A stretch of DNA of 64,000 nucleotides, taken from positions 992,001 through 1,056,000 of the forward strand of contig OZ231128.1 of assembly GCA_965153355.1 (NCBI GenBank), read 5' to 3'. The stretch comes from Flaccisagitta enflata (taxonomy: Eukaryota > Chaetognatha > Sagittoidea > Aphragmophora). Under the pieces are notes generated by a model. The model had not been told where the DNA came from, searched no databases, and saw only the letters and a list, made by a program, of their open reading frames with translations. A program made the translations under genes and the position numbers. Below are positions 10,305-20,898 of this stretch, piece after piece (the stretch's first letter is position 1; each line of letters opens with the position of its first letter).

Positions 10305-11500
10305 TTAATCCATGTTTTCTTATATGTGCTTGTTTTGTAGCTGGATTAGGTTAGGTTAGATTAGGTCAGGTCAGGTTATGTTTGTTAGGGTCAGGTTCTC
10401 ACAGTTTTACTAATAATTCCTTTATTTGATTTTTTTCCCACCCTTCTTCACATATTCCCTTTTTACCTCAATTCCCCAAGTACATCTTGAACTAAAGTCA
10501 TTTTCCTCTCACTATGATATTAAGATACTTGCACCATACAAATTCTTACATACGACCATTTTGGTCTCAAGGCAATCAGTTCTTAGAACATAAACCTCAG
10601 CAATGCCCATACTTTTGCCGACATAGTCGGCGCCGGCTTATAATGAATTAATTTGTCATATCCTATTTACCATTCATACTTTAAACCAATAATGCTGGCC
10701 CCTTTTTGAGGGTCAGGACAGTGTGCATACTCTACAGTATGCACATGCCCGTATTCAGTATCCTGTGCATCCCTATAATAAGCACTAATGATTAAAGATT
10801 AACTTAACAATAAACTTATATTGAGACATCTTGATTCAGAACAATATCCTAGGAACTAATATAGTTCAAATTGAATGTCCTCTTTTAAAAGAATGCTAGA
10901 AGTAACAACCTTAGAAAATTTTTGGTTTCTCCTTATAATCAACTGCGATGCTACAGCTCAGTATCAAACATCAATCTCTCCGTGCCTGATTTCTATCTCC
11001 TCTGCTTTCTTTAATTTTCCTGCCTCAGGATTTATCTCACAAAAAGGTTACAAGCACAACAAAATCTCTGTGTGGGACGGTCCCTCCTGAACTCAACCAT
11101 TTCTCTTTTCCTAGGACAAAGAAATACGATAACAGCTTACACGTCATCACACTCTTGTCAGAACATCCAAAATAAAAAAAAGAATGAAAAAAAAAAACAA
11201 GATGTAAAACCGCTGCCTTTCTTTTACTCCCACCCTCCTCTTCCTCCTCCACCCCCCCCCCTTTTCCTCTCCATCAAACCGATTCATATGTCATTATGCA
11301 TTGGATTGGATTGTTGAATATCTGTGTATCTGTCTTTCTTTGTCATTCTAGTCTTATCTACCTGTTCTTTTTTGAATGTTGAATGTATTCGTACATTTGT
11401 TCATTACCTTGTTTCTCTGTTTGATGTATTCCTACATCTTGTTGTGTATTTATGTATTTATTTTAGTTAGAAAACTACATCCTCTATCCCACCTATTAGC
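10305..11500. other. AT-rich DNA after the LINE, possibly its 3' region
   Basis: No gene seen. Contains a short GGTTAGGTTAGATTAGG run (10346 on), an A-run at 11166-11200 and a polypyrimidine patch (11218-11275). Confidence 0.35.
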
Positions 11501-12147
11501 CCTTTTTGGGCAGCGGCCCCGAAGGGGCCGATGACCTATGCTTTCACACAGGAGAAAAATCTCCTCCTTCTCCTTCTCCTTCTTCTTCTTCTTCTCCGTC
11601 CACCCCCTCGACCAGCCTTAAAGCCCAAAATCTAGCCTCGAGGCTCAATTATTAGCCTTGAGGCTCAAATTCCAGCTACTAGCCTCAAATTCCAGCCTCA
11701 AAGCTTAAAATCCGGCCTCAAGGCTCAAATTGAGCTTCAAAGCCCAGAATCCAGCCTCTCCAGCCTCTCCACTTCTTCTCCCTCTTCTCCTCCTTCTCTG
11801 TCCAAAAATCCAGCCTCGAGGCTCAAATTCCAACCGTGAGGCTCATATTCCAGCTTCAAGCCTCAAATTCAGCCTCAAAGCCTAAAATCCAGCCTCAGGG
11901 CTCAGAATCGAGCCTCAAAGCCCAGAATCCAGCCTTGAGGCTAAATATCCGGTCACATGGCCCAAATTCCAGCCTCCAGACTCAAATTGCAGCCTCTAGG
12001 CTCAAGTCTCAACATAAAGCCTCCAAAATAACTAAGCATAGGTCATCGGCCCCTTCAGGGCCGCTGCCCCTCTCACTATCACACATCCACACACACTCAC
12101 AGGGGCAACGGGTACCGCTGACCATCTAACGCTTTTGCGACTATTTT
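11501..12147 (-). mobile_element. family B element
   Basis: Minus orientation. The right-end arm CCTTTTTGGGCAGCGG, palindrome CGGCCCCGAAGGGGCCG and GATGACCTATGCTTTCACACA come first. Then follow polypyrimidine DNA, a 20-21 bp minisatellite (CTCAAATTCCAGCCT type), the complementary arm, and the 5' module with GGGTACCGCTGACCATCTAA and GCTTTTGCGACTATT. It is not inside an A element, so B exists independently. Confidence 0.8.
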
Positions 12148-12375
12148 TCCTTCTCTATAACCTATACAATAAATCAAGCCTTAAAAACTGAGGTCTACTC
12201 AGAAAAAGCTACCCCTATTAATTGTTACCCTCCCATTGCTACCTCTAATGTATCGGGGCCTAGTGGCTTACTGTTGTCCTCCCTCTTGACTCGATTGATA
12301 CTCGCCATACTTTATTGTAATCGTCTCAGACTTAGAGTTAAGAGGAATATAAATTGAAGTAAAAAAAAAATTGTA
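12148..12375. other. possible retroelement 3' end
   Basis: Unique-looking sequence ending GAATATAAATTGAAG followed by ten A's (12361-12370), like a LINE 3' tail. No coding sequence supports this. Confidence 0.25.
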
Positions 12376-12379
12376 CAAG

Positions 12380-12590
12380 TTCAGGAGGTCACCAAGGTGT
12401 AAGTGTTATAGGTGGTTAAGGGGTGGTTGGTTGGTGTCTGGTCTGCATCGAGGGTGGGTTTGGTCCACGATGATGGTGTTTTAGGTGTTGTAGGTAGTTA
12501 TGGGGTGGTTGGTTGGTCTCTGGTCTGCATCGAGGGTAGGTTTGGTCCACGGTGATGGCGTTATAGGTGTCATAGGTAGTTATGAGGCTC
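12380..12590. repeat. minisatellite, about 78-bp unit, 2-3 copies
   Basis: Repeats of GGTGGTTGGTTGG, GGTCTGCATCGAGGGT and TTTGGTCCACGATGATGG at a spacing of roughly 78 bp. Confidence 0.75.
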
Positions 12591-13058
12591 AGATTTCTGG
12601 ATGATCTACGTCTAAGAATTAAGTCTTTAATGCTTTGTTTACATTAAAGAGGAGACGCGGAGCTTGAATTTTGTCAGTCTGCTTTTATTTTTTATTTTTT
12701 TCACTCAGAGACATACGCTATTTTTTCCACTGCATTATATGCGACCTAATCTTTAATGACGAAGATGCTTTCAATTGTTACGCGAGTACAAGAAAGCCAG
12801 TGCCGACAATCCACGCAGACAAATTAGAGATTATTTAAGTTGCTGATGCGGCTTTACGATTCTCAGCTTGCATTGTTTGTCAGAAGTGTCAACAAAGTTA
12901 AGGGAAGTTAAAAGGTTATAAAGGTAGGTTAAATACTATTATAACCTAGTTTCTATTACTGTTACATTTTACAAAATATGCATCAAACTCAGTGAGGAAA
13001 CGGAAGGAGGGATCGCCCATGGTGACAATAACTAGTGCAATTACTGCAACTACACGTA
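12591..13058. other. single-copy-like DNA, no gene seen
   Basis: No repeat family or convincing exon recognised. Confidence 0.4.
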
Positions 13059-13468
13059 CTACTCGACTCAAAAAAAAAGCCGCACCCTATTTTTAGTTGA
13101 TAAATAAGGGGAAAAAATTATTTGAAAGTTTTTCTGTTGAAGTGATTTGAAAGATTTTCGAATTTTCTTTCATTCTAGACCAATCCCAGATCTGTATCTC
13201 AAACGGTTTAGGAGCTAGAGCTCTGCAAAGAGAAGCACTATTTTGCTAAAATGCACTTTTTTCATAGTGATTGCGAAACTGAAATGGGCAAAGTTTTTAC
13301 TCAAACTAATGCCATTTCTAAACGAAAAGAGATAGCAATACCAGATTGGCGCCAAATAAAAGATCTTTTCAAGAGCTTTCAAATGGTCTAAGATTTTGAT
13401 TAGTTTTTTTGAAATTCAGTATGACAATTTGTCATTTAAAAGTGCGGCTTTTTTATTGAGTCGAGTAG
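13059..13468. mobile_element. TA-flanked MITE, 410 bp
   Basis: Inverted ends CTACTCGACTCAA, an A-run and GCCGCAC, mirrored on the right, bordered by TA (13057-13058 and 13469-13470). No ORF; non-autonomous Tc1/mariner-like. Confidence 0.8.
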
Positions 13469-13702
13469 TACACTTGTTGATTGCGTGTATGCCTATGTCA
13501 CTCTAAAATATTTTGTGCAATTGCAGAACACATTCAAAAAGACAGATGTTTCATACTGGTCCCGTCAAAGACTGAACATTCCTGCAACGAACGTGCAAGA
13601 TCGTACATTCATGAAGTTGGACTGCGTCATCATACAATAAATCGTCAAAAAAGCGGGAAATGCGCAAGTCACACAGTTAGCAGAGTTTTTACTATATTGC
13701 TT

Positions 13703-13704
<2 letters not shown>

Positions 13705-13785
<81 letters not shown>

Positions 13786-13802
13786 CATACATGGGTGTGT
13801 GT
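13705..13802. repeat. (GT)n microsatellite
   Basis: About 38 GT units, then GCGTGCATACATGG and more GT. Confidence 0.97.
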
Positions 13803-13818
13803 TTGTGTTTGTCGTACA

Positions 13819-13950
13819 CTAGCGACTAGTTATAAGAAGCTTTGTCCATCAATATGTCGATCACGCTCAAGTTTTAAAGTGAGAAAACGCGCATTCCGCC
13901 CCTGCCCACACGTCCACGGCTATCATTAGCTGTGTATCCGACCTTATCAT
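13819..13950 (-). mobile_element. family A fragment, degenerate A2
   Basis: CTAGCGACTAGTTATAAG, AAAACGCGCATTCCGCCCCT and GTGTATCCGACCTTAT correspond to a worn minus-strand A2 copy with little tandem core. Confidence 0.55.
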
Positions 13951-14422
13951 TTCTGGCCAGGCCTGTATTTAATTGAGTTCCCCCCCCTCCCGTTGGGGGG
14001 GGGGGGAGAATCAAAGGGTTTGGGGATGGGGAATGAAATCAAAGGGGGAGAAAAGAGAAAAAAAAAAGAAAATTTGGGGAAATCATAACTTTTGATAGAA
14101 CCAAATCATAGACATTAGTTAGTAAAACATAATCAACACTATCTTAACCTTAACCAGACTGTTTTATTGTTTTATGGGAAGAAAATCATAGATTTTATAT
14201 TGTGTGGCTTTGCGTCGCAGGGAAGAAATCAAAGGCAGGGGAGGAAAAAATCAAAAGCGACTCAGTTATATACACCCATGTTTCTGGCAATTCAAAGTAG
14301 GCATAGGAGAAACCTCAGAGCACTCGTTGCGTAGGTCTAGCTCATATTGTTTTAGCTTTACCAAGAATAGATTTTTCTTTCAAAATCATTATTTTCTTCT
14401 TCTGAGCTGAGAAAAGTGTGTC
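13951..14422. other. low-complexity and AT-rich DNA
   Basis: Contains a C-run/G-run pair (13981-14008) able to form a hairpin and purine-rich stretches. No gene seen. Confidence 0.4.
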
Positions 14423-14484
14423 ATGCCACAGACTAAAGAGAGAAAAAAATACTCTACTGGAATTCTTTTAGATAGCAAATTCAG
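14423..14484 (+). CDS. weak candidate initial exon
   Basis: ATG at 14423 opens MPQTKERKKYSTGILLDSKF to a near-consensus donor CAG|GTAAGTATT at 14485. Only 62 nt and no partner exon identified, so this may be chance. Confidence 0.2.
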
Positions 14485-14636
14485 GTAAGTATTTTTAGTA
14501 TTCCAAAGCCAAGACTGAAAAAAAAAATAAACAAAGCAATAAAAAGAGTGAGGTTCATTATTTCAGATGAAAACAGGCTGCTTCACTGTAGTTCCTGCTA
14601 GCAAGCTTTGTAAAGCCAGTGAAGTCTGTTAACTTG

Positions 14637-14735
14637 TCATTCAAGGATCACACATGGTCAGCGGTACCTGTTGCCCTGCTGGGAGTGATTAAGTGAAATT
14701 GAGTGTGAGCAGGGCAGCGGCCCTAAAGGGACACA
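14637..14735 (+). mobile_element. family C 5' end fragment
   Basis: Carries CAAGGATCACACATGGTCAG, CGGTACCTGTTGCCCTGC and GAGCAGGGCAGCGGCCC, the C 5' module. It stops after the first arm. Confidence 0.65.
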
Positions 14736-15339
14736 TGGGTGAATTGCCATGTTATTCAGCAGGAAATTTTTTCTTTTTTTGTCAAATTTACAAGTTATCT
14801 ACTACCTAGGAAATGAGTTTGTCGGCGAGCTTATCTGTACATAACTGCTTCAAAATTGCACCAATCTAATTAAAATTGGTGAGATTCTAAAACTAAATCG
14901 AATTTTGTTTCAAATGCCACCAACCCCAATTACATAGCTCAAACCGTTTATGAGAGCAAAAAGAAAATTATCAGTACAACAGGTAGATGGCAAAATATGC
15001 TATTCTGATTTTTTTTTTTTAGAGTCAAACTTTATAAAGTCTGAAAACCTGTGAAGCCCTGATGCATTTCATGGCTCTGTCAAAACTTTCCCAGTCATAA
15101 AAAGCTGTCAAACGATTCCTAAGGAGACGTCCCAATGTATCAGTCATGTTTTTGGTTCTTTGATTATACTTTTTTGTCATCTCAATGGCGATTTCTCAAT
15201 TCGCCGACAAACTTTTTTCCAAGATAGTAATGGGAATTTTGCACATTGCTTTTTGCATTTCTTTCTTTTTTTTATCAATTTTCCATTTTACAGCTTTAAA
15301 GTTTTTGACTATTTAGCATACTATTCAAGGGGATTTTTC
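14736..15339. other. AT-rich DNA, no gene seen
   Basis: No supported exon or repeat family. Confidence 0.4.
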
Positions 15340-15440
15340 AGGCAGGGGGGAACAGGCGCACATATGGACAAACGGAAGGACGTATGTACATATGGAATTT
15401 GCCCCCTATATCCTACAGGACCAGCCCTCTTAAAAAAGTT
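15340..15440. mobile_element. degenerate family C-like fragment
   Basis: CAGGGGGGAACAGG, a GGACAAACGGAAGGACG patch and TTTGCCCCCTATATCCTACAG..CCAGCCCTCTT resemble a collapsed C right end. Confidence 0.4.
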
Positions 15441-15769
15441 TTCCTTCCAAGTAGCAGGATTATGCCCTTCAAGTCTTCCGACATGAAAAATCCAACTCCG
15501 CTAGTGAAAATACACCAGAATTCACTTGAAACCCCAATATTTTCCTTTTATCGACTTGCAAGAACATAGCAGAAAACTATCCTTGGTTAATTATCTGCCT
15601 GAAAAAAAAACAAACAATACATATCACTTACTAAAAACTTTTGTCACCGAAAACAAACAATACATATCACTTACTAAAAATTTTTGTCACCGAAAATCGT
15701 ACATGATGCACACAATTGCATATTTAATGGGATCACACTCCATTGTTCCCTCTTCTCCAACTCGTTTTC

Positions 15770-15923
15770 TTTCTTCTTTTCCTTCTCTTTCTTCTTTTTC
15801 TTTTCTTTTTCTTTTTCTTCTTCTTTTTCTTTTTCTTCTTTTTTTTCTTTCCTATTTCTGCTTCTTCTAATTTTTGTTCCTCTTTTGCTTCATTCTCTGC
15901 CCCTTCCAAAAGCCTTCCCACTC

Positions 15924-15967
<44 letters not shown>

Positions 15968-16025
15968 CTTCTTTTTATTTTTCTCCTTCTTCTTCTTCTT
16001 TCTCTTCTTCTTATTCCTCCTCCTC
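15770..16025. repeat. polypyrimidine CTT/TTC and (CT)n tract
   Basis: Long pyrimidine-only runs including a (CT)n stretch at 15930-15964. The Ser/Leu/Phe-rich ORFs here are artefacts. Confidence 0.9.
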
Positions 16026-16101
16026 TTCTGCCAAAACCTTCCGACACATCCCCTTCTCTTCCGGGTAGTGGCGCTACTCGCTACTCCACTTTAAAGAGGG
16101 C

Positions 16102-16141
16102 TGTACAGGACATCAGCCCTTTGGGGCCACTGCCCAAAAAA
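16102..16141 (+). mobile_element. family C right-end fragment
   Basis: GGGCTGTACAGGACATCAG then CCCTTTGGGGCCACTGCCC and an A-run: the right arm and end of C without the rest. Confidence 0.55.
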
Positions 16142-16181
16142 GCATCATTTTTGGAAAATTTTGAATTAGTTTTGAGTCAGT

Positions 16182-16560
16182 ATTTTGGGCCGCGGCCCTG
16201 AAGGGTACAAAAACCTGTAGAACACAGGGGGACGTTTGTTTGCCCGTCCATTTGTGTTTGTCTTTTTGTCCATTTATCCCCCCATGCCCCAGGCCCTCTC
16301 AAATCTCTGAAATCTGTCCTCTTGGGCTTTTAATCGCAAATTCGAGGCCTGAGAGACTGATTTCAAGCCTGAGAGGGTAGATTTCTGGCCTGAGAGGGCG
16401 TGGAGAGGATGGATGGATGGATGGACAGACAGATGGACGGATGAATGAAAGTCCCCCTGTGTTCTACAGGACTTCGTCCCCTTCAAGACCGCTGCCCTGC
16501 TTCCTCTCACTTAAATTCATAATCATGGGAAGCGGAGCAACGGATGTTGCTGACCACATA
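16182..16560 (-). mobile_element. family C element
   Basis: CTGTAGAACACAGGGGGACG left arm and CCCCCTGTGTTCTACAGGAC right arm enclose CCTGAGAG-type minisatellite units and a GGATGGATGGAC run. A worn 5' module (GCAACGGATGTTGCTGACCA) follows. Confidence 0.65.
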
Positions 16561-16989
16561 TTGCCCTTGGGCAACCTGTTACCACATGGGCAGGCTTGCA
16601 TCTTTTTTTCTAACCCGCTGGTAGACTCACTTTGTTGCTAACATGCATATTACGCTTAGCAGGAATTGACCAAAGTTGTCAGACCCCCAATCGCAGTATG
16701 AGCATATGTTGATATATGTGAGTTAAAACAAAATGCGAAGTTTCATGACCCTCAGAGACCAAAAACCATCGGCAGCGGGCAGCGGGCTTATTTAGGTCAA
16801 AAACGTACAGAACATCTTTTTCCCCTTGTCATTTCTTTCCCATTACAATAATGAAGTTCTTCAAAGCAGTAAACAAGTGACGTGGGATCACATTATAGTT
16901 ACTGATGAGTGGGCAGGTGCACCCAACCCCCATCAACACTACGCGCCTACTCCCCTTAATCAATACACACACCCAAAGAGCCTATGAAA
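16561..16989. other. single-copy-like DNA, no gene seen
   Basis: Nothing recognised. A GGCAGCGGGCAGCGGGC patch at 16771 is unexplained. Confidence 0.4.
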
Positions 16990-17080
16990 CATTCATTTAC
17001 CAACTTTTTGACTTGTGCGTTACGGACTGACGGACCATTGGATGGACAAAGTCTCTTATATAATTGCATGTCCGCAACTA
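16990..17080 (+). mobile_element. family A2 3' fragment
   Basis: GACTTGTGCG, GACTGACGGACC core, TCTCTTATATAATTGCATG and GTCCGCAACTAA end, directly abutting the next A element. Confidence 0.6.
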
Positions 17081-17081
17081 A

Positions 17082-17379
17082 CAAGGCCGTATACACGGCT
17101 ACCAAAGTCGCATGTGGGTGGGGCAGGGGCAGTGATGAAAAGGCTGAGCCAAGCTATTGGGCAGGAGTAGTAATGCAAAAACCGCTCCTAAATGACGAAA
17201 AAGCTGATGGTGATGGACAGAAGGAAAGACGGATGGACAGACGTATGAACAGATGGACGGTTGGCCGCCGGCTGGCCAAACAGATGGACGGACGGATGGA
17301 CAGAATGGGCAGATAGAGAAACTGAGAAATGGAACAACCGACATAGCGGGTTATAGAGTCGTATGCACGCGACTAAAAA
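17082..17379 (+). mobile_element. family A element, A1 with expanded core
   Basis: CAAGGCCGTATACACGGCT start and CACGCGACTAAAAA end, with a long GGACAGA/GGATGGAC core (17210-17310). Confidence 0.8.
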
Positions 17380-17397
17380 TGAGGTTTGATCCTGAAA

Positions 17398-18058
17398 CAA
17401 GGCTGGATACACGGGCCACGGCTACCCCAGTCGCGTGCAGGTGGGCAGGAGCAGTGCTGGAGAAGGTCACTAGAGCATTTGGACGGGAGCAGTAGGCTCA
17501 AAAAGCTCAAAAACGTCAAAAAAGTAATAGTCGCAAAAGCGTTAGATGGTCAGCGGTACCCGTGCCCTGCCTAAGTAGGTTGGGCTTGAAGTTGAGGGAG
17601 GGAGCAGGGCAGCTGCCCCGAAGGGGTCGATGACCTATGCCTTCACACATATGGGGAATTTTCTCCTCCTCCTTGGACTGGAATTTGGGTCTCGAGGCTG
17701 GGATTTGGGTCTCGAGGCTAGGATTTGGGCCTCAAGGATGGGATTTGGGCCTCGAGGATGGGATTTGGTTCTTTTGGCTAGGATTTGTGCCTTGAGGATG
17801 GGATTTGGACCTCAGGGATGAGATTTGGGCCTTTAGGTTGGGATTTGGGCCTCGAGGATGGGATTTGGGCCTCGAGGATGGGATGTGGGCCTCGAGTCGG
17901 GGGGGGGGGGGGGGACGGACGGAGGAGAAGGAGAAAATTCCCCATATGTGTGAAAGCATAGGTCATCAACCCCTTCGGGGCCGCTGCCCAAAAAGGGCAC
18001 CAACCAACCAATCGACCAACATAACGGGGTGTAGAATCGCGTAGCACGCGACTAAAAA
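17398..18058 (+). mobile_element. family A element carrying a nested family B
   Basis: A 5' half 17398-17526, B 17527-17997, A 3' half 17998-18058. The A halves match the uninterrupted copy at 21900-22105 on either side of the B insertion. Confidence 0.85.
17527..17997 (+). mobile_element. family B element nested in A
   Basis: 5' module AGTCGCAAAAGCGTTAGATG and GGTCAGCGGTACCCG; left arm with GATGACCTATGCCTTCACAC; ten or more 20-21 bp units of GGGATTTGGGCCTCGAGGAT type; a G-run; then the right arm complementary to the left over about 60 bp, ending GCTGCCCAAAAAGG. Confidence 0.85.
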
Positions 18059-18142
18059 TCTCGAAAGTGCATAGGTTAACATGTATCTGGGTCTAGCAAA
18101 GAAAGAATGATCTGTGAACTGCCAAATGTAGTTGTTACTTTT

Positions 18143-18192
18143 TAATCACGTGCACGCAACTCTATGACCCGCTAATTCTATCGGTGGGTCCG
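18143..18192 (-). mobile_element. family A 3' fragment
   Basis: TTTTTAATCACGTGCACGCA then CTCTATGACCCGC and GGTGGGTCCG: only the hairpin end and a little core remain. Confidence 0.5.
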
Positions 18193-18595
18193 CACTATGG
18201 GTGATTTTGGCATACTAGAGACATTACATACCCAACCACCACCCAAAACCCCCAAATCACCATCACCGACACCCCTAAAACCACCCAAACACCTAAATCA
18301 CCAACACTATGGGTGGTTTCAGCATTCTAGCGGCGTTATATACCCAACCACCACCCAAAACCCCCAAGTCACCATCACCGACACCCCTTAAATCACCCAA
18401 ACACCTAAATCACCAACACACTATGGGTGGTTTTGGCATACTAGAGGCGTTATGTACCCAACCACCACCCAAAAACCCCAAATCACCATCACCGACACCC
18501 CAAAAACCACATAAACATCTAAATCACCAACACTATTGGTGGTTTTGGCATACTTGAGGCGTTATATACCCAACCACCATCCAAACCAAGGACGA
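18193..18595. repeat. minisatellite, about 113-bp unit, 3.5 copies
   Basis: Units begin at ACACTATGGGTGGTTT-like sites (18190, 18305, 18419, 18530) and contain CCCAACCACCACCCAAAA and CACCATCACCGACACCCC. Confidence 0.9.
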
Positions 18596-18656
18596 GGAAT
18601 AAAATGATTGAAGGAGGATCGGGAAAGTAAGTAAAGTTTTTCAATCAAACAGTGTA

Positions 18657-19237
18657 CAGGGTGTTCAATCTCAAAGTCGGGAAAGTAAAAAGCTTACATT
18701 TCTAAACGCTATAAGTCAAACCATTTTTCTCTTGTAGTAATATGTTTGACGTTTTTTGTGTAAAAATTTCATTGGTGTAGCTTAAATAGTTTGTCCACAA
18801 CATCAATTTGAAATAAAACAAGTATTTACAGTTGAAGCCCAAAAACTCATATCTTTATCAACATTGTTTTTCAATATTCTGCCTTAAATTTTCAAACGGC
18901 TTGATAATCGGGGCCAGATTGGTCTCAGATGTAAACATCTTCAAATTATACTTAATTTGAGACCAATCTGACATTTTTAATTCAATTTGTTTAGAAACTA
19001 GAGCAATTTTAAGAAAAACTATCATGATTGAAATGAGAGTTTTTTAGCTCAAACTTTATATTCTTGTTTTACTTAAAATTGATGTTGTGCGCAAACTATT
19101 GAGGCTAGACCAATGAAATTTTTATACAAAAAATGTAAACCATATTACTACCATTGAAAAATGATTTGAAATCACTGACTGGTTGCATCTAGAAATTGAA
19201 AGCTTTTACTTTTCTGACTTTGAGATTGAACACCGGG
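18657..19237. mobile_element. TA-flanked foldback MITE, 581 bp
   Basis: Ends CAGGGTGTTCAATCTCAAAG and the complement of CCCGGTGTTCAATCTCAAAG, bordered by TA (18655-18656 and 19238-19239). Arms pair far inward (for example the TTCATTGGT block at 18768 and its complement). No ORF. Confidence 0.85.
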
Positions 19238-19239
19238 TA

Positions 19240-19619
19240 TCACAGGTCAGTGGACAACTGCATTGATGAAGTTCACATGTAATGAATGCATGAATCAATT
19301 TACAATAATGACGATTTATTAATAATGAATTAAGAATGAATAGGTGTGAATAAGTCTGAATGTTATGAATCAATTAGCATGATGAATGTATGAATACAAT
19401 GAATGATGAATGTTGTCAAATGAATGAAGATTGAAAGAATGAATGAATGAATGAATTAATGAATGAATGAATGAATGAGATGAGATGAAGAATGATTTGA
19501 ATTTCCCGCAAGATAAATTTCAAGTGATTTTGGTTGATTTCATTGATTTTTTCAAACCAAAGGTCAAACGGATGGATGCACTGACAGAGCCTCTTATGTT
19601 GGTGCCGTTAACGACATAA
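19240..19619. repeat. AT-rich DNA with GAAT-type tracts
   Basis: GAATGAAT runs at about 19300-19500; no gene. Confidence 0.7.
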
Positions 19620-20399
19620 CAAGGACGGATACACGGCTACCCTAATCGTGTGCGGGTGGGCAGGGGCATTGATAGATAAGGTTACTGGGGCATTTGGGCT
19701 GGAGCAGTTAGCTCAAAATGTTAAAAAATGCCGAAAAAGTAAATAGTCACAACAGCGTTAGGTGGTCAGCGGTACCCGTGCCCTGCCCAATAAGGCTGTG
19801 GTTAAAGTTGAGGGGAGAGCAGGTCAGCGGCCCCGAAGGGGTCCATGACCTATGCTTTCACACATATGGGGAATTTTCTCCTCCTCCTCCTCCTCCCCCC
19901 TCAAATTCCAGTCTTGAGGCCCACATTCCAGTCTCGAGGCCCAAATCCCAGTCTCGAGGCCCAAATCCAAGCCTCCAGGCCCAAATCCTAGCCTCCAGGC
20001 CCAAATCCTAGCCTGGAGGCTGAGATTTGGGCCTCAAGGCTGGGAACTGGGCCTCTTAGCCGGAGTTTGGACCTTGAGGCTGAGATTTTGGCCTCAAGGC
20101 TAAAATCTGGGCCTCCAGGCTAGGATTTGGGCCTGGAGCCTAGGATTAGCCTGGAGGCTTGGATTTGGGCCTTGAGATTGGAATTTGGGCCTCGCGACTG
20201 AAGCCTCAAGCCTTTGAGGGAAAGAAGAAGGAGAAGGAGAAGGATGAGGCGGCGAAAATTCCCCATATGTGTGAAAGCATAGGTCATCGACCCCTTCGGG
20301 GCCGCTGCCCAAAAGGGCACCAACCAACCAACCAACCAACCAACCAACCAACCAACGGACAAAGCAGGGTAAAGAGTCGAGCAGCATACGTCTAAAAAT
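19620..20399 (+). mobile_element. family A element carrying a nested family B
   Basis: A 5' part to about 19743, B 19744-20316, A 3' part with CCAACCAACC core and CATACGTCTAAAAA end. The junction with B falls at the same point of A as in 17398-18058. Confidence 0.8.
19744..20316 (+). mobile_element. family B element with internally inverted minisatellite
   Basis: 5' module TAGTCACAACAGCGTTAGG and GGTCAGCGGTACCCG; arms with ATGACCTATGCTTTCACACA and complement. Units run as GAGGCCCAAATCC to about 20010, then flip to GAGGCTGAGATTTGGGCCTC, so the whole interior is a long hairpin. Confidence 0.85.
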
Positions 20400-20739
20400 G
20401 CTTAGCTGAAACGTGAAGAATAACTAAAAGATAAAAAAATGCAAACAGAGTTAACTGAATGTAAATAAGTTAGTATTTAATTTCATTTTTATCATAAATA
20501 TGCTCGCTGCCGATGGTTTGAGGTCTCTGATGCTTATGAAACTTTTTCCCTGGACCTCTGCCACATATGTACACATTCTAGCATACTGCGATAAGCGGTG
20601 CTTTGACTTTGGTCCATGGCTTCTAAGCGTAATGCATATTTAACAATTTATGAATTTTAATGTTCAAATATCTTTTAATTATTCCTTTTGGAAAATCATA
20701 CCTAATGCCATCTGGTTTTAGACGCTATTGGAATAAAAA
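20400..20739. other. AT-rich DNA, no gene seen
   Basis: Nothing recognised. Confidence 0.4.
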
Positions 20740-20898
20740 CAAGGCTGGATACACGGCTACCCCAGTCGCATGCGGGTGGACAGGGGCTGTAATTGAGGTC
20801 ACTAGATTATTTGGGCAGAAGCAGTAAGGACAAAAACTGCAAGACACCCAAAAAAGTAAAGTGTGACAGACCGACGGACCGACAAACAGAGAGACCAA
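20740..20898 (+). mobile_element. family A element, 3' truncated
   Basis: CAAGGCTGGATACACGGCT start and A1 body through GACGGACCGACAAAC. The hairpin end is missing; it meets segment X at about 20898. Confidence 0.75.

Noticed and set aside
10346-10380. Telomere-like GGTTAGGTTAG run
   Set aside because: Only two or three units, quickly degenerate, and internal to AT-rich DNA after a LINE.
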